Below, piece after piece: positions 33,644-44,237 of a stretch of 64,000 nucleotides of DNA. Numbering within the stretch: the stretch's first letter is position 1; each line of letters opens with the position of its first letter. The notes beneath the pieces are model-generated. The model saw only the letters and a program-made list of their open reading frames with translations. It was not told where the DNA came from and made no database searches. Source of the DNA: Halichondria panicea (taxonomy: Eukaryota > Porifera > Demospongiae > Suberitida > Halichondriidae); assembly GCF_963675165.1 (NCBI RefSeq), contig NC_087378.1:2279525-2343524 (forward strand), written 5' to 3'. The position numbers and the translations under genes were made by a program.

Positions 33644-33718
33644 AATGTACGTATAGTTGGGCGGAGTCCAACCACTGGCGAAGCGTGGTTGGACTCCGCC
33701 CAACTAATGTACGTATAG
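33644..33718. mobile_element. Perfect foldback insertion (21-bp arms) with 13-bp direct repeats
   Basis: Arms AGTTGGGCGGAGTCCAACCAC-type at 33655–33675 and 33685–33705 are exact complements around a 9-nt loop. The direct repeat AATGTACGTATAG flanks them (33644–33656 and 33706–33718, overlapping the left arm by two bases). The other two copies of this intron have one 'tacgtatagtcag' and no hairpin. It is therefore a recent insertion in copy 2. Confidence 0.85.
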
Positions 33719-36235
33719 TCAGTACAGCACAGCATAAAATTTAACTCGGCCTCACTGCTTTATGGAATCGCTGTTTTGCTTTCTCTTCCTTGTTGTTGCA
33801 GTGTACCTTCCTCAAGTGATACGCAGTCAGATGGTTTTCCAGGTCTTCACCATGCTGAAGGTCTTCCTTGCCGCCACAGTGGGGGGTAAGCGACTGTATA
33901 CGTACTTTATAGAGGAGATCTGGTGCTGTGTTTATAACTATATCAATTTGCTTTTTATGAATGCTGAAGGCTTTCATGTAGTATATGACCAATGTCCTTT
34001 CATAGAACAATGATAGAGCACTCTAGTACAATACCACCCTGAACACACACCTTACCCCCTCCCTCCCATTGCGTATCGACATTTTATCTCTTAAGATGCA
34101 TGTGTGTTTGTATTACTGAACGTACATAGCCAGCCACAAGTCCTTCCAATCTTTAGCGCACAGTTGTTTTAATATACATGCATGAATCTGTATCAAAACA
34201 ATCAGTGTTTTTATTTATAATTTTGGTTTCATTATTGTCCCTCCAGTGTCCTGGGATGGTGTTCACTCAGGTTGGGAGTGGGAACAAGGGAGCATGTGAG
34301 TCAATACTCTAGCAGCCATGAGTGTGTGTTCTCTTGAGACCTGAGCATAAAAGAAGAGTGTGTTCGAGCTCTATAATTATTTTAATACATGCTTGAGCTT
34401 TGTTGATAGTTTCCTAGGTACCCATCAAATAGCAATTGCATGTAGTGGTTGCATGTTGGTCAAATTACGATACTGTGTTTGGTACTTGCAATCACTATGT
34501 ACCAGTGAAGCTCAAAGTAGTTTGAAGCCCTGGTTGCCAAGATGCCTATAGATGCATACATTCAATTAACATTTTGATGTTGTTTTCGTAATGTGCAGTG
34601 TACACTCTACTGGGCTGCTTCAGCGGGGCCCTGATATATGGAGTGCTGGAGCCAACATTGAGAAAGTGGTTCACTAAACTGGTGGAACAGAAGCAGACCG
34701 TTTGGTGAGTTGTACTGTGGTGCTGTGTGACACATGTGACTACATGGTGTATATCATGTGCCCTGCTGTACAACAACACAGTTGTAATACAACACGGCTG
34801 AGTGGATGAAATATTATCTCCTATAGCTCACTACCAGTCACTAATAATTAACGTATTTAACGTTTGTTTACTTTCATGAAATAAAAGCTGGGTATGCATC
34901 AATGTGATTGTGTTTCACTGTGTGCAGGGTTGATGAAATGGCTGGAGTATCCTACCTCGCAGCTGCCCTTCCCTTTGCCGTCGCTCTGGTTGGTGGACTG
35001 GTACTCACTGAGCTGTACGTACCCCCAAACAAACTGGTGAGCTAGCTAATGTGCAAGGAGAATAACCTGCCATTCCCAGTTCTCAAGGCAGGTGGCCCTA
35101 AAGTACTGCCTATATATATGCAGGCAAATAAATACGAATTCCTTACGTGATTGTGAAGGGCTGTGTCCATACACACAATGTTGTCTTAATATCCCTTGGG
35201 ATCTGGGCATTCTTGTGGCCTTCTTCTGTGAAATTTGAGTACCTTAGCTGGTGCATTTCTGAAATAATTTTCTCACCCGGCCTTGCCAGCGGTGTCTCAT
35301 CCAGTTATTGGAGGTGAGTCTTGTCCCTATATATACTAGCATAATTATGTTGGCATGTACTCTCAAACTATTATCCAAATCACAATAGAAACATTACTGG
35401 TATGTGCAGGTGTGGTGTTGTGGTTGTCTTTTATGTAACGATTGTCCCAGTGTTGACTAGGTCCTTCATGTTACTGTTTATGATTATGGACTGTCTGCGC
35501 AGGTCTGATAATGGGCTCTCTGCAACTACTTATTGGCTTTACAGTGGAGGACAGCCTTGGGGGGAGTAGCTCTTACTGCACCATTCTCTCCAGATTAGGT
35601 CTCTCTTCTCTCATCCCTTACTTTGAGAACTACCGCACTGGTTTTGCCAACTGGTGGCAGGTGAGAGCCCGGGCCATGAACCTTACACTCTGTTTGAACA
35701 ACAATGGGATGGATTCGTAGTCACACTTATACAGTTACTATAATTATGGCTATTGTATATGTACTAGAACAATTCTTCAATTAGCGTTGCCTGTTTACAC
35801 AATTAAGACAATAGCTAGAATATACACATAGTTGCATGCAATTTACGCTATGGTGACACAATGCCTACATAATTACTCACACTCCCACCACACACACGTC
35901 CAGGTGATCTACTGGCTTGGTGCTGTGAGTGCAGCTGCCCTGACCTCCTACGCCACTGGGACGTGGGCACGAGGGGACCCCATCACTCCGGGTATGGGCC
36001 TCATTGGTGGGTTCATGATGGTGTTTGGAGCACGACTAGCCTCTGGATGTACAAGGTGATTCACTTACCTGATGGCTGGAATTTACTTCTAGATGATTAA
36101 TGAGTACCAATCCCTTTCACCTTCAGATCAAAGTGACTTAGCCACTAAGTAGATACGTATGAGGACTCTTGCTGCATTACAATTGTGTGATTATAGATTC
36201 AAGAATATCTTATACTTGCACAACTCTAGCTAGTA

Positions 36236-38060
36236 CAGTAGACTCTCGCTATTCCGGCTCTCTGAAGTACGGCCACCTCGATACACCGGCTATTTAGTTT
36301 GGCACGGATTGCTAGCTAGATGTTTACTGCACAAATTAAAACTCGTCCTGAAATATAGCCACTCGCTATTCCGTATACTGGCCAGTACTGGCTACCCCAC
36401 ACTTGTAATTTTAACGACCGGATATGACGTTTTGGGTGTGGTTTGGCAGATAAAATTGGATTACGTAATGGTTAAATCATGTGCATGAGGTATCTATGTG
36501 TTATAGTGTCCCACAGCCCGAGGGATGAGGGATACTATAACCATAGATATACCGAATGCACATGATCTAGTTTACCCTACTTTTCATTGGCTAAACAAAA
36601 CATTACCTCAGGCAAAACATTGTCTTTTTAAATCAAAGCCAGCAACAGTATTATCACTGTCAAGTTTTAGTCATACTGAACATGCTGAAAGAGTTCTGAA
36701 CACTCAAGTTACCCCTGTATGGATGAACTATATAGATAGCCTGAACCTATTAGCTCTACCTACCTAGAGTCTACAAACAAGCTCTCTTGCAAGAAACATT
36801 TTGTTGCACCCTACCCAAGCCCCACATCTATTTGCTTCTGTGTAGCTAAAAAGGAACAGCTTGCAAACTCAAGCCAATTCAAGCCAATACTCAAGTTATA
36901 CAACTTGGATGCGTATAAGAAAACAAATCCCCAGAAGACCTGCTTATACAATGACATTTATACAGACAATTATTATTATTCGTACTTTGTATTATTGCAT
37001 TTAGAGTCACTTTTCTTGGTTCAGATGTCAAAAATTGACATCTCCAATCAGATTCGCAAGAATGCAATTAAACTGTCACATGATTCCACCTCACAGGAGG
37101 AGGTTGGTAGTACTTGACCTTTGTCATTTTTAAAACTATGCCAGTAGGCAATGGCTAACTTAAATTCCGATATACATCAACTACAATTGTTATTTCAAGT
37201 ACAGAAAATCTTTTAAATCTGTATACGGGAGTAGAGATAATAGCCAGCCAGTTTTAGCATTGTCACCACGCCCATTTCCGCCACGCCTATTTTTTGACTG
37301 TCTGAAAGTAGAGGAGGTTGGACACGATCACGTGCACCACTTTTTTTGCTGAGCTGGCACAAAAATTGCCATTGAGTTCCAAACTTTATGTGCCTCTCTG
37401 GCTTCTTTTGATATAAAACTTTCATTAACCAACCCAATCCCCTCTATTCTGGCAAGTTATCAGTGCATACAGTGTTTACTAGATTCTTGCCAACCAGTAC
37501 AATGCAAGCTGCATACGAACTATACTTTACCCTATAGTCTAGCTAATCTTGGTCCAGCCAGACAACAGACACAGCTAGTCCGGTGTTACAAGTCAGCAAA
37601 GTCTATAACTTTTTTATTACAGTTATTCGGTATCTATGGTAACGTGAGCAGAGACCTTAGGAATGTCACATGATTGATGACGCGTGGCCAACCTCCTCTG
37701 GTCTGAAAGTGACTCTGTTTGCAAGACTCTCTCCCCCCGGGAGTAGTTTGGCCTCGAGACTAAATAGAAATAGAGCACATAAGCAAATACACTCAAGTGG
37801 GATCTAAACTTAAATAGAGAGCAGAATGATTCATATCCTTCATTATTCCTCGAGACAGAACCGCAAAATTAGTCATTAATTTTGATTTGAGGTAAGATAT
37901 TTTTTTAGTTGCGGCTATTATCTGAACTACAGCCACCTCGCTATTCCGGCCAAGCTGCGCTGTCCCAAGGGTGGCCGGATTAACGAGACATGCACCATGC
38001 ATAGACTAGCGCGCATGACAAATTGTTGTAGCAAAAGGATATACAGTAGACTCTCGTTAA
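36236..38060. mobile_element. pogo-like MITE in copy 2, split by a roughly 1.3-kb insertion
   Basis: The left end CAGTAGACTCTCGCTATTCC begins at 36236. The right part resumes near 37806–37850 ('cctcgagacagaaccgcaaaatta') and runs to 'ggccggattaacgag' at about 37989. A second, inverted copy of the end motif (cagtagactctcgttaatcc) follows at 38043. Between about 36467 and 37805 lies sequence absent from the other two copies, including an imperfect hairpin at 36477–36565. Confidence 0.7.
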
Positions 38061-38383
38061 TCCGATAATGTGTGTTCTCTCCTTGCAGTGGTCACGGTCT
38101 GTCTGGAATGGCACTACTGTCCTTCTCCTCTTTTGTCGCGGTGGCCGCCATGTTTGCTGGAGGGATTGGTCTGGAGAATGCTGTCAGACTCTTGCATAGC
38201 TAAAATAAACTCATATCATATGCATGCCATGTCATAGCCAGGGTATTGTACGTGCTGTTTTAATTTGAACTGTCCTGTGATCCCCATTTTATTATTTATT
38301 TGTCTTCTGCTGAATTTAACTGATTGATTTAAAACGTATACGTAATAATTATGTGAAGATATGCATGAGATTAATAATTATTT

Positions 38384-41300
38384 CTAGAACCTATACATGT
38401 AACCGGGATTAATCAGTTTACACAGTTGTTCTGCTGAGTTAGCACATCCACACTTGAGTAGGGCTGTCAACAGCACTCGATAGGTGGCATTAGATGGATC
38501 CTTCCTCTTCCATTTCTTCAAGGTGTGCAGTCTCATTAGCTCAACCTCACGCATGGCTTTGTATTCGATTTCTTCGATGTCTGTAGCTTTTAAGCCCAAA
38601 TGACATGCAACTTGCTCCCATTTCTCCAAGTCATGATAAATGTCCAGAATTTGGTCATCACTGCACTCTTGGTCGATTTCATAGCCCACGATTCCAAATT
38701 TTGAGATGAATTCTTCCACACTTGGCAACTGGCTTGATTGCTGAGTACGGACATCTATAGGCAACTCTGTATATATACATTCAATAAATACAGGGTATAA
38801 ATACTTGTACTATCACATGGTTTGATTGACAAACTGACCTGAATTTCCCAGCCATATGGTGTGTTTGGAACTGACTTCGGTGGATTTGGATTCGTCAACT
38901 GTACACTTGATGAAAGCCTCTTTCTGAAGGAGCACACCAGGGTGATGCTCAGATGTAGTAGACGCATCGTCAGGGCTGGGTGCAGACGTACAACCACAAG
39001 GACAGAAAAATGCTAAGTCAGGCTTTTCTTTGCTATAGCGCAGTGTCCTACATGACGAATCAATTCCAAGAAGGATCTGGTCTCGAACAACCGGGCACAT
39101 TTGAAAACACACCCAAGGATTAGCGTTAACATGCACTTCAAAATAGGAAAACGAATCAATCAATGTGACAACACATATGCTTTCAGGGGGAGATAACATA
39201 ACACAGTTTTGTGCGATAAGTTTTGGCTTTCCTCTATTGCAAACAAGAGTCCATCCTAATTTTTGAATGAGGAAAACCTGGAGACAACAGAAAACACCTG
39301 TCCTTGGCCAGCCTTTGGGGAACCGAATCAGTAAAGGATCTGCTATGGAGGAGGAGGATTGAATTCGACACTCTTCAATTTGATCGACAGGTAGCACGTC
39401 TAGCAGAGAAGGCATAAAGTATTCAGCAGATTGGGAGGTGAAATCTGATGCCACTTGCATTTCACTCGAAAAAGGTGTGAGAATTAAATGTTCCACAAAT
39501 AGCTTGAGAAGATCTGAGGGAGTGAAAAGCTCATTAACGTAGTGCTTGTTAAATTCATTTAAGAACTCCAGTGTAATGATTCCTTGGTCTCGAAATTTTT
39601 GCCATTTTCCAGTTTTGGGGGTGTAGGAATTTGGCACAATGGTTGAAGGGTTGCTAACAGCTTCTCTCATACGATAAACATGTTTAACCAGCTCAGTTAG
39701 CTTGTCGAGGAGGACTTGAGTGCTTGTGAAGACCACATTGGGCAGGATATCGACATAGTAATGAAAAATGTGCTGCTCGTGGAAAAATTTGAAAGCCTCG
39801 ATTAGACCGTCCTCAGAAATTTGAAGTTGTTCAGCTACCTCCAAGCATTCTTGCTTGCTCAGAACGTTTCGTTGAAGCTGGGAGGAAATGTTTTTAACAC
39901 AAATTTCCAGAACATACCAGAACAGGGGAATATCAATCGCCTTTGAAGGAGACCTTTCAATTGCTAAACGAATTAAATCCGATACAATTTTCTCATGATC
40001 TCCAGGCAGTTTAGCATTGATAGGAAAGATAAGTTCATCCATTGCTTCGTTGAAGAATACCAATTGCTCGACAAACTCTGGGGTTAGTAATTTGAGCAGC
40101 TTCTCATTCTTTTTTTGCAACGTTTCAGAGCTCTCTTGAATTTTATCAAAAAACGTTCCAACAATCATTAATCTTGGTTTCTTGCCATCAGTGGTATGGG
40201 ATTGCATGGAGCGAACTAAGCACTTGAGTGTTTCCACAGTGGTCAAGGTTGATCGATACGGATCAGATATCAACTCGTCGTCTTCGTAGTATTCTACCAT
40301 TGGGCAATCGTCTAATTTTTCTGACAGACGAATAACAAGAATTGCAATGCTGAGGCCATGTACAAAATGCGGCAAGAGGTTATGGAAATGTGGTTGTCCC
40401 CCAGTATCCGTGAAGTAGATCCAGGTATCACCTAGCATTTTACTAGGGGTATTATCAGCTGGCAATGGACTTGCTAATTTAAATTTGGCCATTCGATCAG
40501 TTAATTCTTCGTGTACACTAGCAATGACTGCTCGAGGTTCCATTGATGAATCAACACTACTACTTGCATAGAAGTTAGTTGAATTGGATAGTGTTATGGG
40601 CAAAGCATTTACACCAAATAATGACATCCACCCACGAAATGTACTCAATTTTTTCAGTACATATAAAAGAGAGTTATCCGTAGGTATCTGATTTGAAAGG
40701 ATAGCAACGGCACTAACTACAGTGTCTTGCAGCTGGCTTTCACTGATAGATGTCCATTTTCCACTTCGTAATCGGATCTTTGATCCCAATACATTCCGAA
40801 CATGGCGAGGAGACTCTGTGTGTGTAGCTGGTGAGCCACTTGAGGATAAATCTGCAACGACCTGAATTCGGACTGCTGGATTAGTGAGGGGGGTACTAGT
40901 TCGTACGATCGGAGCTGGTTCGTCAAGAAGCATACAATTTGTAGATGTTTTTCCAACGCCAGCTTGTCCTTGAATGAGAGAATTGGTGATGGTCACCGAA
41001 ACACACCCAGCATTTATGGCTGTACTGAATAGCACCTCTGATTCTGTAATTGAAAAATTCCAACTTAGTTTTAAAGCATGCACACTACTACAACTTACTC
41101 TTGATTTCCTTTTGTAATATATCAATGGAATCCGTAACACGTTTTAGTTTTTCAATAGTATTGTGTGCATCTGCTCCACCTGTTCTAGTCAGCATTTCCA
41201 GTCTTTCTTTTTCCTGTATTACAATTAAGACAAGTGATTTCACAGCTACTGCAATAGACATACACAAGACTTGCGCATAGTTACATCCTCTGCCTGGACA

Positions 41301-41640
41301 TGTACCTGATTGTATGTGCCCAGCTTTTTACGCAATGGCCCTGCAAGAGGGTTAAATAGGGTTGCAAGAGCCTGAGCATCTTCTTCTGCTATGATATCGC
41401 CAATCTGTGATAAAGTATAAGCCGTTCCGTTAATACCACTTATTATAAAGTCAATTCTATGTACTTTTAGGGGAGGGGGAGAGAGGCAGAAGGATTTTTA
41501 AGAATGACAAGGGATTTTATTTATTTAGTCTCCATGCACCACTCTAATAGGACCCACATGCAGCCAATGACCACTAGACTCACCCTCTTTAGTCTCAAAG
41601 CTATTTCACGAGCCCTTGCATCCAATGTTGATGATGCCAT
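38384..41640 (-). CDS. P-loop (Roc-like) GTPase with C-terminal death domain
   Basis: Five exons join in frame on the minus strand: 41640–41584, 41404–41306, 41213–41099, 41043–38839 and 38766–38384 (952 residues). The N-terminal 90 residues are helical. A nucleotide-binding domain follows, with the P-loop GQAGVGKT at residues 116–123, DTGGQP at 303–308 as in Roc/Ras-like GTPases, and GTFFDK at about 387–392 in the place of NKxD. The middle (about 430–800) resembles the COR-like region of ROCO proteins. The C-terminus (about 840–935) is a death domain (WEQVACHLGLKATDIEEIE, LKKWKRKDPSNATYRVL). Such proteins act in innate-immune or cell-death signalling in invertebrates; that role here is inferred. 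No duplicate is seen in the window. It sits between the second and third duplicated segments. Confidence 0.8.
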
Positions 41641-42114
41641 GATCGTTTGAGATTCGAGCTCTACATATAGGAATGAATATTATTATACGGGTTGTTACAT
41701 GTATAGATTGTTCGTATACCTTCGAAAAAATACGTCCACCCTTTTCATTAACTTTAGGAATGAAAATGGGCGTAATTTCGCGGACGGCGAGATTTTACTT
41801 GACCCACCAAATAATCAGCTTATAATTATACATAATTATACTTGTGAACATTTTCATTTATTGATAGCAATTACCTTACATACAAAGGAATGCATTCTTT
41901 GACAACAATGACATTCTTAAACTAAAGGATGGAAAATTTGTAGGCCGAGAGTTTTCTGGTACAGTGAAGCCTCCATTAACGACCACCTCCGAAGAGCAAC
42001 CACACGCTATATAACGACCAAGAGCTCAGGTCCAGATTGAAACTACAATGACTGCAACCTCTCAGGAATGACCACCTCTAGACTACTCTGTATAACAAGC
42101 AGCTTATTTCTAGT

Positions 42115-42397
42115 TTGGAGGTTGAAAAATTGTATTGAAGTCCTGGCATCGCATATTTAGAGGGTCGCATCTAATTGGAGGTAGCTCTACAGGCTTCGAT
42201 TTCAGGCCGCTTAAAAACACTGATTTTCCAGTGGGCCACATCGAGACTAGGAAGTGGCTACATTTACCTCTGTTTTAGAACGCGACATTAAAAAACAATT
42301 GTCAACGCAGCTGTCGCTACTTTTAGAGGTCAGAAAATTGCCTGAGCTCGAGGGTGTCACATATTTGGAGGGTCCTTAAATCGAGGTTTTACGGTAC
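42115..42397. mobile_element. MITE family copy, inverted relative to 43794–44136
   Basis: The reverse complement of this stretch follows the element at 43794–44136 through 'aatcagtgtttt-aag-ggcctgaaatcgagg' and 'gcgacagctgcgttgacaat'. Its right end is TTAAATCGAGGTTTTACGGTA. The left end is truncated. Confidence 0.7.
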
Positions 42398-42409
42398 AGT
42401 ACGTGTGTG

Positions 42410-42560
42410 TCTGTGTGTCTGTTCCAGCTGTAACTGCTTAACTGTTGCAATGCGATGAAAACTAACAGCTTCTATAGGCTTCTAGCCACGTTCTCTTGGA
42501 TTTGCAAACTAAAACTTCTTTCTCGAGTTATGGCTATAGTTTGACCATAGTAGAAGGGAA
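42410..42560 (+). repeat. Interspersed repeat fragment shared with 47.75–47.91 kb and 57.8–58.05 kb
   Basis: It contains a GTGTGTCTGTGTG tract followed by 'aaaactaacagcttct', 'ggcttctagccacgttctct' and 'aaacttctttctcgagttatggct'. The same order of motifs occurs in the insertion at 47707–48521 and, reversed, in a TACC-gene intron. No ends can be fixed here. Confidence 0.65.
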
Positions 42561-42683
42561 GGTGATTGGCAATGGAAATCGTTCACGTGATACTTCTACA
42601 ATGAAGTCTATGTAATAATTATGCATAATAATTATTGTGTTATAAATAGACGGGGGCGTATGTCTAAAAATAGGAATTACTTA

Positions 42684-43067
42684 CCGTATTTACTTGATTA
42701 AACGCTTCATATCGAAGTCTGTAAAGGGGGCGTTTAAACAAGATGAGCGTTTATTGGTCATGTCTACTCCAAACTCTTGCACACAGCAGTTATTATGCTC
42801 TTTTTGGCTGCTGCCACAGCTCTCAGCTAAAATCTTAAGTCATAGGAGTGGTGTTTCTCCCCCTGTGTTGGTATCTCTCTCTCTGCCATCATAAAAAGTA
42901 TCTACATTCTATGCTGCCATGCTTGCAACTGGTTCTACGTGCTAGTTCAGCTCCACCCACAGCGCCACGCCCATACATGAGCGATTATTTAAGATGGGCA
43001 GTTCTATTGACCTTTTACCAGGCGTTTAAACGAGATGGGCGTTAAATCAAGGAGGGCGTAAATACGA
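42684..43067. mobile_element. MITE with CCGTATTTACTTGATTAAACGC-type ends
   Basis: The left end CCGTATTTACTTGATTAAAC and the right end GGGCGTAAATACGA are inverted with gaps. Inner segments 'gggcgtttaaacaagatgagcg' and 'ggcgtttaaacgagatgggcg' also mirror this. TA lies at both borders. A small related piece occurs at 5456–5475. Confidence 0.65.
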
Positions 43068-43468
43068 TATTCAGATTAGAATTCGGAATAGGCCTGTTTA
43101 CATGAACGCAAATAGGTTTAATCCGGCCGGATTAAGGCTTCGTGTAAACTGGTCTTAGACTATATATGCCCATGATCTAACCATTTTTTGGTAAATCGAT
43201 GCCATGGCCCATAGGCCAGTAGTAGTCTTGCAAGTCCCGCCCCTTCACTCACTCAGGATCTGGCAACAGTCCCTGCACCAGGATCTTGGCGCCGCCTATC
43301 AGATTGTAGACGTCATCATCATCCCACTCATATCATAAAACCACAAACCACACCCACACAATGTCATGGATTAGCATGCTGATAGGTTGAGCAGCTAAGC
43401 TGCCACGCCCATGTATAGAGTGGGTCCACTGGGACAACTCCACATGCACACTGTTACCAGACCCTGAA

Positions 43469-44237
43469 TAGGCCTTGCCCAATTATGCTCAAAATTTTGC
43501 CTATTAGTCTAGTGTAGGTCTCATGCATTGTACCTATTAGTCTTTAATTCATATCAATTAGTATTACCCATTATAGTCTCAAAATTATCAACGAGAATTA
43601 TACTGCAACATCACAGACGCTTCTATATAATCTTCTAAAGAAGTATTATTGGTGAAAGAAAAAAGTCAACTGATCTAGTACTATACTAGCACCTTCCATA
43701 CGTATATACTCAGTCTAGCCACGATGTGGACCATGTGCTCAGAAGTACGTGTAAAGGTTAACTATTACATTATTCATGCTATTGAGCGAGCAATACCTCG
43801 ATTTAAGGCGACCCTCCAAATATGCGACACCCAGGAGCTTCAGCAATTTTCTGACCTCTAAAAGTAGCGACAGCTGCGTTGACAATTCTTTTTTAATGTC
43901 GCGTTCTAAAATAGAGGTAAATGTAGCCACTCCCTAGCCTCGATTGTAGCCCACTGGAAAATCAGTGTTTTAAGTGGCCTGAAATCGAGGCAAGTAGACT
44001 CTGTAAAATTACCTCCAATTAGATACGACCCTCTAAATATGCGACACCAGGACTTCAATTTTTCAACCTTCAAAAGAAGCGACCTCCGGCTTCGTAATTA
44101 TTAAAAAGTGTCGCTTTAAATCGAGGTCTTACGGTAATAGAGGCTAATATTTTTTGCCTATTAGGCTGGCAATCAATGCTCCACTGCACTGCACCTATTA
44201 GTTTCAAAATTATGCTAGCATAATTGGGCAAGGCCTA
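43469..44237. mobile_element. hAT-like MITE with 8-bp target duplication, itself interrupted
   Basis: Inverted ends TAGGCCTTGCCCAATTATGC and their complement are flanked by ACCCTGAA at 43461–43468 and 44238–44245. The interior has 'cctattag' repeats like those in the element at 28466–28833, so the two are probably related. A separate MITE (43794–44136) is inserted within it. Confidence 0.8.
43794..44136. mobile_element. MITE nested in the hAT-like element
   Basis: Left end TACCTCGATTTAAGGCGACC; right end, read inward, TACCGTAAGACCTCGATTTAAAGCGAC. Paired inner segments mention 'ccctccaaatatgcgacacc' and 'ccctctaaatatgcgacacc' in direct orientation. It has no ORF. Confidence 0.7.

Larger units (their letters stand above)
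33457..38203 (+). pseudogene. YeeE/YedE transporter copy 2, broken
   Basis: Exon 1 (from 33457) has an extra A in GGGAGAAGGGATG, which brings in a stop codon, and also lacks about 17 bases that encode EYHWLK in copy 1. Exon 3 is deleted: the sequence jumps from the intron-2 poly-pyrimidine tract (about 34070) into intron 3, removing the CGSCPG half-signature. Exons 2 and 4–10 remain with normal splice sites, the last ending at 38203 and followed by AATAAA. It cannot encode a full transporter. Confidence 0.88.
30085..38310 (+). repeat. Tandem segmental duplicate of the SRCR-receptor + YeeE/YedE segment
   Basis: Coding exons, introns and intergenic sequence follow 20.95–28.4 kb closely, with most exon lengths identical to the base. 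Differences are one fewer stalk repeat, a roughly 500-bp tail deletion, loss of YeeE/YedE exon 3, a foldback insertion at 33.65 kb and a roughly 1.3-kb insertion inside a MITE at 36.5–37.8 kb. Confidence 0.93.
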
